Shown piece after piece: positions 25,861 through 37,872 of a stretch of 64,000 nt of DNA. The stretch lies in the NCBI GenBank assembly GCA_031359995.1, contig JANMAT010000007.1, forward strand, positions 42,434-106,433, given 5' to 3'. The translations under genes were made by a program, and so were the position numbers. A model generated the notes under the pieces. That model was given only the letters and a program-made list of their open reading frames with translations, searched no databases and was not told the DNA's origin. The DNA comes from JANMAT01 sp031359995. Its GTDB lineage: Bacteria; Actinomycetota; Acidimicrobiia; Acidimicrobiales; Ilumatobacteraceae. Every line of letters starts with the position of its first letter. The first letter of the stretch is position 1.

Positions 25861-26170
25861 TCGTTACGACCTCCGTCATGTGCCCGTCGTCGAATCGTAA
25901 AGAGAACCTCAGGCGGAACTGAAGAGGTGTTCACGGAACGTGGTCCCAACGCTGGGTGATCCTGGGCCGTCCTTGGCCATTCTCTGACCGGGGGACCCAA
26001 ACCCTGTCGTACGACCGCGAGCCCGGACCGCCCTGCCGCGGGACCTTCGGCACTTGGTCGCCGCCGGGGGCCCCGGGGTAGGTTGCCGACGAGGTCGCGG
26101 CCAGGGGTGGCGGCCTCACTGGGGGCTTGGCCACGAGGCAGCCGAGGGGCTGCGACGGAGGGGAACGTCG
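25861..26170. other. 310-bp divergent intergenic region
   Basis: No gene seen. It separates DUF1800 (minus) from an acyl-CoA dehydrogenase (plus). A TACGAT -10-like hexamer for DUF1800 lies at 25894-25899 on the minus strand, and a small GTTC-ACG-GAAC dyad lies near 25930. GGAGGGG precedes the dehydrogenase start. Confidence 0.5.
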
Positions 26171-27445
26171 ATGCCGTACGAGTTCACGGAGAAGGGTCGC
26201 CAGATGCTTGACGAGGTCAAGCAGTTCATGGACGACCACATCTACCCGAACGAGGAGGAGTACCACGAGCAGATGGAGGTGGCGGGGCCCAACGGCTACG
26301 CCCCCGTCATGGACAAGCTGAAGGCGGCGGCGCGCGAGCGGGGCCTGTGGAACCTGTTCATCCCCCACCTCGACCCCAACGCGCCCGGCACCAAGCTGTC
26401 GAACCTCGACTACTCGCCCATCTCCGAGCAGCTCGGCAAGGTCGGATTCGCCTCAGAGGCGCTCAACTGCGCCGCGCCCGACACCGGCAACATGGAGATC
26501 CTGAACCTGTACGGCAGCGGTGCCGTGAAGGACCGCTGGCTCCAGCCGCTCCTCGAGGGCGAGATCCGTTCTGCGTTCTCCATGACCGAGCCCGACGTGG
26601 CCTCGTCCGATGCCACCAACATCTCACTGCGCATCGAGCGTGATGGTGACAACTACGTCCTCAACGGGAAGAAGTGGTTCAGCTCGCAGGCGCTCAAGGA
26701 GCGCTGCAAGGTCCTCGTGGTCATGGGCAAGACCGATCCGAACGCGCCGCGGCACCGCCAGCAGTCGATGATCGCCGTGCCCAAGGACACGCCGGGCATC
26801 TCCTTCGGCCGCACGCCGCACGTCTTCGGCTACGACGAGGGCGGCGGCCATCCCGAGATCATCTACGAGAACGTCCGCGTGCCCGCCGAGAACCTCCTCG
26901 GTGACGAAGGCAGCGGCTTCGCCATCTCGCAGGCGCGGCTCGGACCCGGCCGCATCCACCACTGCATGCGTTCCATCGGCGTGGCCGAGCGCGCCCTCGA
27001 GATCATGATCAAGCGGTCGCTGCAGCGCTCCACGTTCGGCACGCTCGTGGCCCAGAAGGGCCTCGTGCAGGACTGGATCGCCGAGTCCCGCATCGAGATC
27101 GACATGGCCCGCGAGTACGTGCTGCGGTGCGCCTACCTGATGGACACCGTAGGCAACAAGAGCGCGGCCACCGAGATCTCGGGCATCAAGGTCGCCGTCC
27201 CGCGGATGACGTGCCAGATCATCGACCGGGCCATCCAGGTGCACGGCGCCATGGGTGTCACCCAGTACGCGCCGCTGGCCCGCATGTACGCGTCGCAGCG
27301 CACGCTGCGCATCGCCGACGGCCCGGACGAGGTTCACAAGATGACCATCGCCCGGCGCGAGATCCTGAAGTACAAGCCCGACTTCCGCATGAACCCCGCC
27401 CTCGGCCAGCCCAAGGGCGAGCCGCAGGTCTTCATGCGCCCGTAG
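26171..27445 (+). CDS. Acyl-CoA dehydrogenase (ACAD10/11-like)
   Basis: 424 residues. FAD/acyl-CoA-binding motifs include FSMTEPDVASSDATN, GKKWFSSQA, RLGPGRIHHCMRSIGVAERAL and the C-terminal LRIADGPDEVHKMTIARREI, the form seen in ACAD10/11-like enzymes instead of the classical YEGT. It oxidises an acyl-CoA at C2-C3. It stands alone on the plus strand, followed by a strong hairpin and then a convergent gene. Chain-length preference cannot be read. Confidence 0.88.
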   Translation: MPYEFTEKGRQMLDEVKQFMDDHIYPNEEEYHEQMEVAGPNGYAPVMDKLKAAARERGLWNLFIPHLDPNAPGTKLSNLDYSPISEQLGKVGFASEALNCAAPDTGNMEILNLYGSGAVKDRWLQPLLEGEIRSAFSMTEPDVASSDATNISLRIERDGDNYVLNGKKWFSSQALKERCKVLVVMGKTDPNAPRHRQQSMIAVPKDTPGISFGRTPHVFGYDEGGGHPEIIYENVRVPAENLLGDEGSGFAISQARLGPGRIHHCMRSIGVAERALEIMIKRSLQRSTFGTLVAQKGLVQDWIAESRIEIDMAREYVLRCAYLMDTVGNKSAATEISGIKVAVPRMTCQIIDRAIQVHGAMGVTQYAPLARMYASQRTLRIADGPDEVHKMTIARREILKYKPDFRMNPALGQPKGEPQVFMRP

Positions 27446-27471
27446 TCGAGCGGCCCGCGGTAACGAACAAC

Positions 27472-27498
27472 GGGGTGGCCCACCGGCCGGGCCACCCC
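27472..27498. terminator. Bidirectional hairpin between convergent genes
   Basis: GGGGTGGCCC (27472-27481), a 7-nt loop and GGGCCACCCC (27489-27498) give a perfect 10-bp stem between the stops of the acyl-CoA dehydrogenase and the phosphohistidine-domain gene. It has no T-run, as is common at this GC content. Confidence 0.6.
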
Positions 27499-27508
27499 AC
27501 GTACCGGC

Positions 27509-29263
27509 TCAGCCGACGATGCGCACCACACCGGTGTCGCCGTCGACCTCCACCAGGTCGCCGTCCCTGATGCGACGGGTGGCGTCGGTGGCCGACACGA
27601 CGCAGGGGATGCCGAGCTCGCGGCTCACGATCACCGCGTGCGACATCGCCGCACCGACGTCGACGACCACGGCGGCGGCGGGCACGAACAGCGGGGTCCA
27701 CGACGGGTCGGTGCTGGGGGCCACGAGCACGTCGCCCGGCTGCAGGCCGGTGGGGTCGAACGAGTCGAGCACGACCCGCGCCCGTCCGGTGGCCTTGCCC
27801 GGGCATCCGGGAAAGCCGGTGAGCGTCTCGCCGGCCGTGAGCATCGCCGCCACGCCCTCGCCCCGGCGTCGCCACTGATCGGTCGGCGGCGCTTCGCCGT
27901 CGAAGACGAACGGCTCGCGCAACCCCGCGAACACGGGCATGAGCGCCGCCCGCTCGCGAATGACCGTCCGGAACGGCGCCGGGTCGGCGAGGAACGCGTC
28001 GAGCTCGTCGTCGCGCAGGAAGCCGAAGTCGTCGACGGCGTCGAAGTGGCCGGCGCCCACCATGCGCCGGCCGAGCTCGTACATGCACAGGCGCGCTTCC
28101 TGGATCATGCGCACGACCGTGGTCTTGCACCGCTCGCGCGCTGGCAGCATGAGCATGCCGGCGCGCAGTGCGCCCTCGAACTGGGCCAGAAGATCAGGGT
28201 CGCCGGCCAACTTGGTGCGCATGATCGCGGTGGCGGCCAGGCGCAGGGCGGCCATGGAGGCGTTGTGCCCGGCCGGATCGGCCGAGGCGTCGGCCAGACG
28301 CATCCGGTCGATGGCGGCCAGCGCCAGCTCGGGGTTCGTCTCCCAGTTCGGCGACCGCATCTCCCACTCGTTCGGGCCGCGCGAGCCGAACTCGTAGATG
28401 AACTGTCCGAAGGCGGTGAGGAAGGCGGTGGCCTCGGCGCCGCCGAGGCCCTGCACCCGTTCCAGCAGCCCGTGGAGGCCGGCATCGAAGGCACCCATGA
28501 GCGCGGGTGACGCCGCCACGAGGCGCCCGAGGCGCCACATGCCCACCGACGGCTTGGCCGACGCCACGTCGCCCAGCCCGCCGAGCAGCGTGAGAGCCAG
28601 ACCGGGCTCGCCCACCGCGGCGGTGAACTGCTGGATGGCGCCCACCGGCAGCGACCCGGCCAGCGAGAAGAAGATGTGGCGGGCGAACAGCTGGCGGAAG
28701 TGGGCGCCCATCAGCTCGCGCATGCGGGCCACCAGCGCCTCGTCGCTCATGGACGCGATGTCGGGCCGGTCGGCGCGCAGCCGGGCGATGCGGGCTTCGT
28801 CGTCGTCCAGCTCGGGCAGGTCGGCCACGGTCATGCACCAGCCGAACGTCTCGCCCAGCTTCTCGGTGAGGTGGGGCTGGTCGTCGCCATCCAGCTTCAC
28901 GTAGGGCGGGATGCCGGGTTGGGCGCCGAACCACATCTCGTCCATGGCCTGGGCCGACAGGCCGGGGGCCCGCTCGCCGAAGATGCGGAAGATCGAGCCG
29001 TTCAGGTACGCGTAGCCGCCGGTGATGCCGATGAAGACGTTCTGGTCGTCGGGGAACTCGCGGTACTCGAACGAGCCGAGGCGCACGTGGGCGTCACGGA
29101 AGCCCATCTCGCCGTAGCCCTTCCCCCGACCTTGCTCGTCGTAGAAGTACAGCGTCATCGTGAGGGGCACGACCGGATCGGGGAAGACCTCCCCGATGTT
29201 GGCCCGCGTGTACAGCGTGAACCGTGGCGACAACGACGTCTTGACCGGCCATTCCATGCTCAT
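27509..29263 (-). CDS. Large protein with C-terminal PEP-utilising (phosphohistidine) domain
   Basis: 584 residues. The last 100 or so form the swivelling domain of PEP-utilising enzymes: FPGCPGKATGRARVV, LQPGDVLVAPSTDPSWTPLFV, then GAAMSHAVIVSRELGIPCVV with the phosphohistidine at about H542. The first 480 residues contain no recognisable ATP-grasp or PEP-binding domain and are mostly helical. It is therefore not a complete PEP synthase. Proteins of this build occur in actinobacteria without known function. The ATG in MSMEWP (about 29263) is preferred over a TTG 63 nt upstream. A phosphotransfer or rifampin-phosphotransferase-like role is only a guess. Confidence 0.72.
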   Translation of the reverse strand: MSMEWPVKTSLSPRFTLYTRANIGEVFPDPVVPLTMTLYFYDEQGRGKGYGEMGFRDAHVRLGSFEYREFPDDQNVFIGITGGYAYLNGSIFRIFGERAPGLSAQAMDEMWFGAQPGIPPYVKLDGDDQPHLTEKLGETFGWCMTVADLPELDDDEARIARLRADRPDIASMSDEALVARMRELMGAHFRQLFARHIFFSLAGSLPVGAIQQFTAAVGEPGLALTLLGGLGDVASAKPSVGMWRLGRLVAASPALMGAFDAGLHGLLERVQGLGGAEATAFLTAFGQFIYEFGSRGPNEWEMRSPNWETNPELALAAIDRMRLADASADPAGHNASMAALRLAATAIMRTKLAGDPDLLAQFEGALRAGMLMLPARERCKTTVVRMIQEARLCMYELGRRMVGAGHFDAVDDFGFLRDDELDAFLADPAPFRTVIRERAALMPVFAGLREPFVFDGEAPPTDQWRRRGEGVAAMLTAGETLTGFPGCPGKATGRARVVLDSFDPTGLQPGDVLVAPSTDPSWTPLFVPAAAVVVDVGAAMSHAVIVSRELGIPCVVSATDATRRIRDGDLVEVDGDTGVVRIVG

Positions 29264-29346
29264 GTCCCCCCCACGCGCGTGAATTGGGCCGGGAGCGTAC
29301 CGGAGGGCCGACGGCGGGCGTGACAAGCCCCGGCGGTGGCGCCGAC

Positions 29347-30282
29347 CTACGGGTGCCGGGCGACGAACTGCTTGATCAGCTCGGCCAGCTCCAGCGGCTT
29401 GTCGCCCTGCACCGAGTGGCCGGCGCCTTCGACCATCACGACCTCGGCGGTGGGCTGGCGCTGCAGCAGCTCGGCCACGTCGGCGTCGTCGACCACCGGC
29501 GACGTGCTACCCCGCACCAGCAGCATCGGCGCCTGCACCGCCGCGACGTCGGCCCACAGGGCGTCGTGCTCGATGCGGCGCGGCGCGGGCTGGTCGGTGC
29601 TCTCGGGCGTGCCCCTGCGGTCGTAGCGCCACTGCCAGCTGCCGTCGGGCAGCTGCTTGGCGTTGTGCAGGATGCCGCGCCGCAGCGACGACACCGAACG
29701 CGTCGGGTTGTGCTCGACGGTGCGGGCCAGGATGGCGTCGAAGTCGGGGAAGCCGGCGGGGCCGTTGACGAAGTCGATGATGGCCTTGGCCTTGGTCTGG
29801 TTGACGCCCGGGGTCACGTCGACCACCACCAGCCGCCGCACGAGCTCGGGGTGCTTCGCAGCCAGACGCAACGACGTGAGCCCTCCGAGTGACATGCCGG
29901 TGACGACCTTCGCCTCGGGCGCCAGGGCCCGCACGGCCACGGCGACGTCGTCGGCGTGCTGGTGGGGGTCGTAGCCGCCCTCGCGCCAGTCGGAGTGGCC
30001 GTGGCCAGGCAGGTCGACGCACAGCGCCGCGGGCGAGCCGACGGCCAGGATCACCGTGTCCCACGTGTGGGCGTTCTGGGCCCCGCCGTGGACGAACACG
30101 CACTCGGGCGTGGAGCCCGGCGCGCCGAACACCAGCGCGCTGACGCGGCGACCGGTGGCGGGGTCGACCACCACCGCCTCGCGCCGCACCGGCGGCGGGC
30201 CGCTGAAGGCCAGACCGTGCTCCCGGGCGTTCTCGTGGAACAGGCCGAACTCGTCGTAGGGGATCATCGCCGGCTGACTCAT
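29347..30282 (-). CDS. Alpha/beta hydrolase
   Basis: 311 residues. VFVHGGAQNAHTWD is the HG oxyanion motif, VTGMSLGGLTS the nucleophile elbow with Ser, a DVAAVQAPMLLVRG strand carries the acid region, and VEGAGHSVQGDKP holds the catalytic His. The N-terminal 60 residues are an extra segment before the fold. The substrate (ester, epoxide or C-C bond) cannot be chosen from sequence. It lies downstream of the acyl-CoA dehydrogenase at 30411-31550 in the same direction, separated by a 128-bp region with hairpin and repeats. Confidence 0.82.
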   Translation of the reverse strand: MSQPAMIPYDEFGLFHENAREHGLAFSGPPPVRREAVVVDPATGRRVSALVFGAPGSTPECVFVHGGAQNAHTWDTVILAVGSPAALCVDLPGHGHSDWREGGYDPHQHADDVAVAVRALAPEAKVVTGMSLGGLTSLRLAAKHPELVRRLVVVDVTPGVNQTKAKAIIDFVNGPAGFPDFDAILARTVEHNPTRSVSSLRRGILHNAKQLPDGSWQWRYDRRGTPESTDQPAPRRIEHDALWADVAAVQAPMLLVRGSTSPVVDDADVAELLQRQPTAEVVMVEGAGHSVQGDKPLELAELIKQFVARHP

Positions 30283-30335
30283 GACGCGTTCGTAGCGGAT
30301 GGACGCGGCGCGGTGCGAGTCAGCCGACGTGGCTC

Positions 30336-30352
30336 GGGGGCTGCGCGCCCCC
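30336..30352. terminator. GC hairpin downstream of acyl-CoA dehydrogenase
   Basis: GGGGG (30336-30340), loop CTGCGCG and CCCCC (30348-30352), followed by more C-rich sequence. It is a probable transcription stop for the 30411-31550 gene on the minus strand. Confidence 0.35.
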
Positions 30353-30371
30353 GGACCCCATCGGCGCCCGG

Positions 30372-30412
30372 CTCGCTGGCGCTCGCACGGTCGCTCGGCC
30401 TCGCTGGCGCTC
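30372..30412. repeat. 13-bp direct repeat pair
   Basis: CTCGCTGGCGCTC occurs at 30372-30384 and 30400-30412, spanning the end of the dehydrogenase gene. It looks like a short dispersed GC repeat of actinobacterial intergenic regions. No function is known. Confidence 0.5.
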
Positions 30413-31550
30413 AGCCGACGGGCAGGCCCAGGTTGCGGGCGATCACCAGGCGTTGGATCTCGCTCGTGCCCTCGCCGATCTCCAGGATCTTGGCGTCGCG
30501 GAAGAAGCGCACGACCGGGGTCTCCTCAATGAAACCGGCGCCGCCGAACACCTGGGTGGCCACGCGCGTGGCCGACACGGCCGCCTCGGTGGAGTACAGC
30601 TTGGCCATGGCCGCCGCCTGGCCGATGGGCCGGTCGTGGTCCTTCAACCACGCGGCCTTGTACGTGAGGTTGCGGGCGTTCTCGACGGCGACCGCGAGGT
30701 CGGCCAACGCGAACGCGATGGCCTGGTAACGCCCGATGGGCCCGCCGAACGCGTTGCGCTCCTTGGCGTAGGCGACCGAGTGGTCGAGGCAGGCCCGGGC
30801 GCAGCCGATGGCGAGCGCCGAGATGGCGATGCGCCCGTCGTCGAGGATGGCCAGGAAGTTGCGGAAGCCCTGGCCGAGCTGGCCCAGCAGGTGATGGGCC
30901 GGCACCCGGCAGTCCTCGAGCACGAGACCGTGCGTGTCGGAGGCGTGCCAGCCGAGCTTGCGGTACGGCGGTTCCACCGTGAGGCCGGGCGTACCGGCGG
31001 GCACGAGGAACGCGGAGATGCCGTCGTCGGTGCGGGCGGTGACAGTGATGATCGACGTGATCGAGGTACCCGAGTTGGTGATGAAGGCCTTCGAGCCGTC
31101 GATGACCCATTCGTCACCGTCGAGGCGGGCGCGGGTGCGGGTGGCGCCGGCGTCGCTGCCGCCATCGGGCTCGGTGAGGCCGAACGCGCCGATGGCGCGG
31201 CCGGCCACCAGATCGGGCAGCCAGCGGTCGCGCTGGTCGTCGTCGCCGAAGCGGTAGATGGGGTTGGCACCCAGACCGACACCGGCCGACAGCGTGATGC
31301 CGACCGACTGGTCGACGCGGCCGAGCTCTTCGATGGCCACGCACAACGACGCGAAGTCGCCCGCGGACCCTCCCCACCGTTCGGGGAACACCAGACCGAA
31401 GAGGCCCAGCTCGCCCATCTGGTGCACCAGTTCGACCGGGAAGTGCTCCTCGCGGTCCCACCGGTCGGCGTGGGGCGCGACCTCGGCCTCGGCAAAGTCG
31501 CGCACGACCTTCCGGAACGCTTCGTGCTCGTCGGACAGCTGCCAGCTCAT
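30411..31550 (-). CDS. Acyl-CoA dehydrogenase
   Basis: 379 residues, the classical short/medium-chain length. GAFGLTEPDGGSDAGATRT and the FITNSGTSITSIITVTART block bind FAD and substrate. The catalytic Glu is in EIGEGTSEIQRLVIARNLG (about E360). It transfers electrons to ETF. It is divergent from a TetR gene over an 82-bp gap containing TTGACC and CTTAACGGTGACTAAG, an imperfect dyad that could be the TetR site. Branched-chain or medium-chain acyl-CoA is likely by family. Confidence 0.9.
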   Translation of the reverse strand: MSWQLSDEHEAFRKVVRDFAEAEVAPHADRWDREEHFPVELVHQMGELGLFGLVFPERWGGSAGDFASLCVAIEELGRVDQSVGITLSAGVGLGANPIYRFGDDDQRDRWLPDLVAGRAIGAFGLTEPDGGSDAGATRTRARLDGDEWVIDGSKAFITNSGTSITSIITVTARTDDGISAFLVPAGTPGLTVEPPYRKLGWHASDTHGLVLEDCRVPAHHLLGQLGQGFRNFLAILDDGRIAISALAIGCARACLDHSVAYAKERNAFGGPIGRYQAIAFALADLAVAVENARNLTYKAAWLKDHDRPIGQAAAMAKLYSTEAAVSATRVATQVFGGAGFIEETPVVRFFRDAKILEIGEGTSEIQRLVIARNLGLPVG

Positions 31551-31632
31551 GCGGTCGCTCCTTCGCTCGGCGAAGACGATTGACCTTAACGGTGACTAAG
31601 CTGGATGTCGAGGCGACGAACCAGGAGGACCC

Positions 31633-32235
31633 ATGGCGACACGGCGCCAACCCCGCCGCCGTTCCCGGCGCGAGCAGCTGCTCGGGCTGGCCGCCGACCT
31701 GTTCGCCGAGCGGGGGTTCGCCGGCGTCACGGTGGACGACATCGGCGCCGCCGCCGGCGTCTCGGGCCCCGCCCTCTACCACCACTTCGCCGGCAAGGAG
31801 GCGCTGCTGGGCGAGATGTTGATCGGCATCAGCCAGCGCCTGCTCGACGACGCGGTGCGCATCGAGCGGGCGGCCGAGGTGCCGGGCGACGTGCTCGACG
31901 CACTGGTGGCCAACCACGCGGTGTTCGCCGTGGACAACCCGTCGCTCATCACCGTCCACCACCGTGATCTCGTGCACGCGGCCGAGGCCGACCGTCGCCG
32001 GGTCCGCCGCCTGCAGGCGCGCTACGTGCTGCACTGGGTCGAGGCGCTGCAGCACCGCTCCCCCGGGCTCGACCGCCGCACCGCGGGTGCCGCCGTCCAC
32101 GCCACCATCGGCCTCGTGAACTCCACGCCGTACAGCAGCCGGCTGCCGCGCGACGAGATGGTCGACCTGCTCACGGTCATGGCCGGCCAGGCGCTGGCCG
32201 CCATCGCCCGATCGGGTCGCGCCCTGTTGCCGTGA
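31633..32235 (+). CDS. TetR-family transcriptional regulator
   Basis: 200 residues. Basic arm RRQPRRRSRREQ, then HTH LAADLFAERGFAGVTVDDIGAAAGVSGPALYHHFAGKEALL. AGGAGG precedes the ATG by 4-5 nt. The C-terminal domain resembles that of the acyl-CoA-responsive TetR group. It stands between the divergent acyl-CoA dehydrogenase and the benzoyl-CoA cluster, and could control either. The own promoter before BoxC suggests separate transcription of the cluster. Confidence 0.85.
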   Translation: MATRRQPRRRSRREQLLGLAADLFAERGFAGVTVDDIGAAAGVSGPALYHHFAGKEALLGEMLIGISQRLLDDAVRIERAAEVPGDVLDALVANHAVFAVDNPSLITVHHRDLVHAAEADRRRVRRLQARYVLHWVEALQHRSPGLDRRTAGAAVHATIGLVNSTPYSSRLPRDEMVDLLTVMAGQALAAIARSGRALLP

Positions 32236-32257
32236 CCGGCGAACGTTCCACACTTCG

Positions 32258-32285
32258 TTGACGGATCGACGCAACCTTGTAGGAT
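32258..32285 (+). promoter_or_regulatory. Strong candidate promoter of the benzoyl-CoA (box) cluster
   Basis: TTGACG (32258-32263), 16-nt spacer and TAGGAT (32280-32285) match the actinobacterial sigma-A consensus well. A GAACGTTC palindrome at 32241-32248 just upstream may be an operator. AAGGAAGGGG then leads to the BoxC GTG start. Confidence 0.6.
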
Positions 32286-32312
32286 GACGAACCGAAGGAA
32301 GGGGCCGACGGG

Positions 32313-33974
32313 GTGACGCCACAACACATCGACTTCCAGACCGATCCGTCCCGGTACCGGCACTGGGCCGTCACCATCGACGCGCCCGTCGCCACGGTGA
32401 CCATGCAGGTCGACCCGGCCGCCGGCCTGCGCCGTGGCTACGAGCTGAAGCTCAACTCGTACGACCTCGGCGTCGACATCGAACTGCACGACGTCGTGCA
32501 GCGCCTGCGCTTCGAGCACCCCGAGGTGCGGGCCGTCGTCCTCACCGGCGGCGTCGACAAGGTGTTCTGCGCCGGCGCCAACATCCAGATGCTGGCCACC
32601 TCGACCCACGCCCACAAGGTCGGCTTCTGCAAGTTCACCAACGAGACCCGCAACTCGATCGAGGACGCCACCGCCCACTCGCACCAGACCTGGATCGCCG
32701 CCGTGAACGGCACCGCTGCCGGTGGCGGCTACGAACTGGCCCTGGCGTGCGACGAGATCGTCCTCATCGACGACCGCTCGTCGGCCGTGTCGCTGCCCGA
32801 GGTGCCGCTGCTGGCCGTGCTGCCGGGCACCGGCGGCCTCACCCGCGTCGTCGACAAGCGCCACGTGCGCCGCGACCGCGCCGACGTGTTCGCCACCCGC
32901 ACCGAGGGCATGAAGGGGGCCCAAGCCGTCATGTGGGGACTGGTCGACGCGGTGCACCCACGCAGCCGCTTCGAGGACGAGGTGCAGGCCCGCGCCCTCA
33001 CCCGGGCGGCAGCGTCGGACCGCCCGGTCGACGTCACCGGCATCGCCCTCCCTCCGCTGGCGTGGACCGACCGCGGCGACGAGCGCCGCTACGGTCACGT
33101 GGCCCTGCGGTGCGAGCGCGGCCTGGGTGCGGTCCACATCACCGTGCGCGCGCCGGGCACGCCGCAGCCGGCCGACGGGGCCGCCCTGGTGGCCGCCGGT
33201 GCCGACGCCTGGTTGCTGGCCGCGTGCCGCGAGCTCGACCACGCCTTCCTGCACCTGCGCACGAACGAGCCCGAGTTGGGCACCTGGGTGCTGCGCACCG
33301 AAGGGTCCGTGGCCGCCGTGCTCGCCGCCGACGACGTGCTGCGGACCGGCAGCGACCACTGGCTCGCTCGCGAAGTCCGTCTGTTCTGGGCCCGCACCCT
33401 GCGCCGCCTCGACCTGTCGGCGCGCACCATCGTGGCCGCGGTGGAGCCGGGCAGCTGCTTCGCCGGCACCCTGGCCGAGCTGCTGCTCGCCGCCGACCGC
33501 TCGTTCATGCTCGACGGCACGTGGCCCGATGCCGGGGGTGCGCCGGCCACCGTGGTGCTGCACGACGGCAACGACGGCTGGTACCCCATGGTCAACGGCA
33601 TCACCCGCCTGGCCGCCCGGGCGTGGGGCCGGCCCCCCGCCCTCGCCGCCGCCCGGGCCCGTTTCGGCGATGCGCTCGACGCCGTCGGCGCCGACGAGAT
33701 CGGGCTGGTCACGTTCACGCCCGACGAGCTCGACTGGGACGACGAGGTGCGACTCACGCTCGAAGAGCGCAACAGCTTCTCGCCCGATGCCCTCACCGGC
33801 ATGGAGGCGAACTACCGCGTCATCGGCCCCGAGACCATGGAGTCGAAGATCTTCGCCCGCCTCACCGCCTGGCAGAACTGGATCTTCCAACGCCCCAACG
33901 CCGTGGGACCCGACGGTGCCCTCGCCCGGTTCGGTACCGGCGCCCGCCCCACCTTCGACCGCCACCGCGTCTGA
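32313..33974 (+). CDS. boxC: 2,3-epoxybenzoyl-CoA dihydrolase (BoxC)
   Basis: 553 residues, the size typical of BoxC, which opens the ring of 2,3-epoxybenzoyl-CoA hydrolytically and releases formate. The N-terminal half is crotonase-like: VLTGGVDKVFCAGANIQML and NGTAAGGGYELALACDEIVLID, then LPEVPLLAVLPGTGGLTRVVDKR. The C-terminal half has the BoxC-specific LTLEERNSFSPDALTGMEANYR and KIFARLTAWQNWIFQRPNAVG. GTG start with good upstream A/G-rich site. BoxB follows after 15 nt and benzoate-CoA ligase after that, confirming the aerobic benzoyl-CoA pathway. Confidence 0.93.
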   Translation: MTPQHIDFQTDPSRYRHWAVTIDAPVATVTMQVDPAAGLRRGYELKLNSYDLGVDIELHDVVQRLRFEHPEVRAVVLTGGVDKVFCAGANIQMLATSTHAHKVGFCKFTNETRNSIEDATAHSHQTWIAAVNGTAAGGGYELALACDEIVLIDDRSSAVSLPEVPLLAVLPGTGGLTRVVDKRHVRRDRADVFATRTEGMKGAQAVMWGLVDAVHPRSRFEDEVQARALTRAAASDRPVDVTGIALPPLAWTDRGDERRYGHVALRCERGLGAVHITVRAPGTPQPADGAALVAAGADAWLLAACRELDHAFLHLRTNEPELGTWVLRTEGSVAAVLAADDVLRTGSDHWLAREVRLFWARTLRRLDLSARTIVAAVEPGSCFAGTLAELLLAADRSFMLDGTWPDAGGAPATVVLHDGNDGWYPMVNGITRLAARAWGRPPALAAARARFGDALDAVGADEIGLVTFTPDELDWDDEVRLTLEERNSFSPDALTGMEANYRVIGPETMESKIFARLTAWQNWIFQRPNAVGPDGALARFGTGARPTFDRHRV

Positions 33975-33989
33975 CCCGAGGAGCTGACC

Positions 33990-35399
<1,410 letters not shown>

Positions 35400-35409
35400 G
35401 ACTGCGCCC

Positions 35410-36951
<1,542 letters not shown>

Positions 36952-36957
36952 GCGCCC

Positions 36958-37719
36958 GTGCTCGTCACCGTCGGCCGCGGGTCGATCGACGTCGAGGTCA
37001 CCGTCGCCCGGCCCGGCGCCGCCGACCGCCCGACGCTGGTGTTCCTGCACGAGGGCCTCGGCTCGATCGGGCTGTGGCGCACGTTCCCCGCCGACGTGCG
37101 CGCCGTGCTCGGTGGGGTGGCCACAGTGGTGTACTCCCGCCACGGCTACGGGCGCTCGGCCGTGGTGCCCGAGGCCCGCGCCGCCGACTACATGCACCGC
37201 GAAGCGCTCGACGTGCTGCCGGCGCTGTTGCGCGAGCTCGGCGTGACCCGGCCCGTGCTCGTGGGCCACAGCGACGGCGCGTCGATCGCGCTCGTCCACG
37301 CCGGGGCCGGACACCCGGTGGCCGGGCTGGTGGTGATGGCGCCGCACGTGTTCGTGGAGGACGAGTCGATCGCCGGCATCGAGGCGGCCCGGGTCGCGTT
37401 CGCCACCACCGACCTGCGGGCCAAGCTGGCGCGCCACCACGACGACGTCGACGCCACGTTCCGCGGGTGGAACGACATCTGGCTGGCGCCCGCGTTCCGG
37501 TCCTGGAACATCGAGTCGTACCTGCCCGGCATCACCGTGCCGGTGCTGGCCGTGCAAGGCCTGGACGACGCCTACGGCACCCTGGCCCAGCTCGACGCCA
37601 TCGACGCCGGCGTGTCGGGCCCGTTCGAGCGCCTGGTCGTGCCCGGCGGCCACACCCTCCACAGCGGCGACACCACGGCCCTGGTCGCCCGCGTGGCCAC
37701 CTTCATCGCCCCCCTCTGA
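36958..37719 (+). CDS. Alpha/beta hydrolase of the box cluster
   Basis: 253 residues. LVFLHEGLGSIGLWR is the oxyanion segment (HEG in place of HGG), VLVGHSDGASIALVHA has the nucleophile Ser with the GHSDG elbow, VQGLDDAYGT gives the acid and VPGGHTLHSGD the His. GTG start 6 nt after the ligase. Hydrolases of this type occur in several box clusters, probably as a salvage thioesterase or lactone/formyl hydrolase; the exact step is not known. Confidence 0.82.
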   Translation: MLVTVGRGSIDVEVTVARPGAADRPTLVFLHEGLGSIGLWRTFPADVRAVLGGVATVVYSRHGYGRSAVVPEARAADYMHREALDVLPALLRELGVTRPVLVGHSDGASIALVHAGAGHPVAGLVVMAPHVFVEDESIAGIEAARVAFATTDLRAKLARHHDDVDATFRGWNDIWLAPAFRSWNIESYLPGITVPVLAVQGLDDAYGTLAQLDAIDAGVSGPFERLVVPGGHTLHSGDTTALVARVATFIAPL

Positions 37720-37748
37720 CGCCGGCGGCCCAGCGTCGTCTCCCCTTT

Positions 37749-37801
37749 GCGTTCTGGGCAGCGAAGGGGTTGCCGGGCATCGCTTTCGCTGCCCGAAACG
37801 C
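37749..37801 (+). repeat. 53-bp palindromic element, upstream copy
   Basis: Imperfect palindrome whose left arm GCGTTCTGGGCAGCGAA pairs with the right arm TTCGCTGCCCGAAACGC around a loop containing TTGCCGGGCATCG. Reverse-complemented, the element at 38805-38857 matches about 40 of 53 positions, including the loop, so the two are inverted copies flanking the DUF559 gene. Confidence 0.8.
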
Positions 37802-37872
37802 ATCCCGTCCACCCTGCGGCCTACGCTGACACCACTTCCCTCCTCGTCCAGACACGCGCGCAGGAGGGACCC

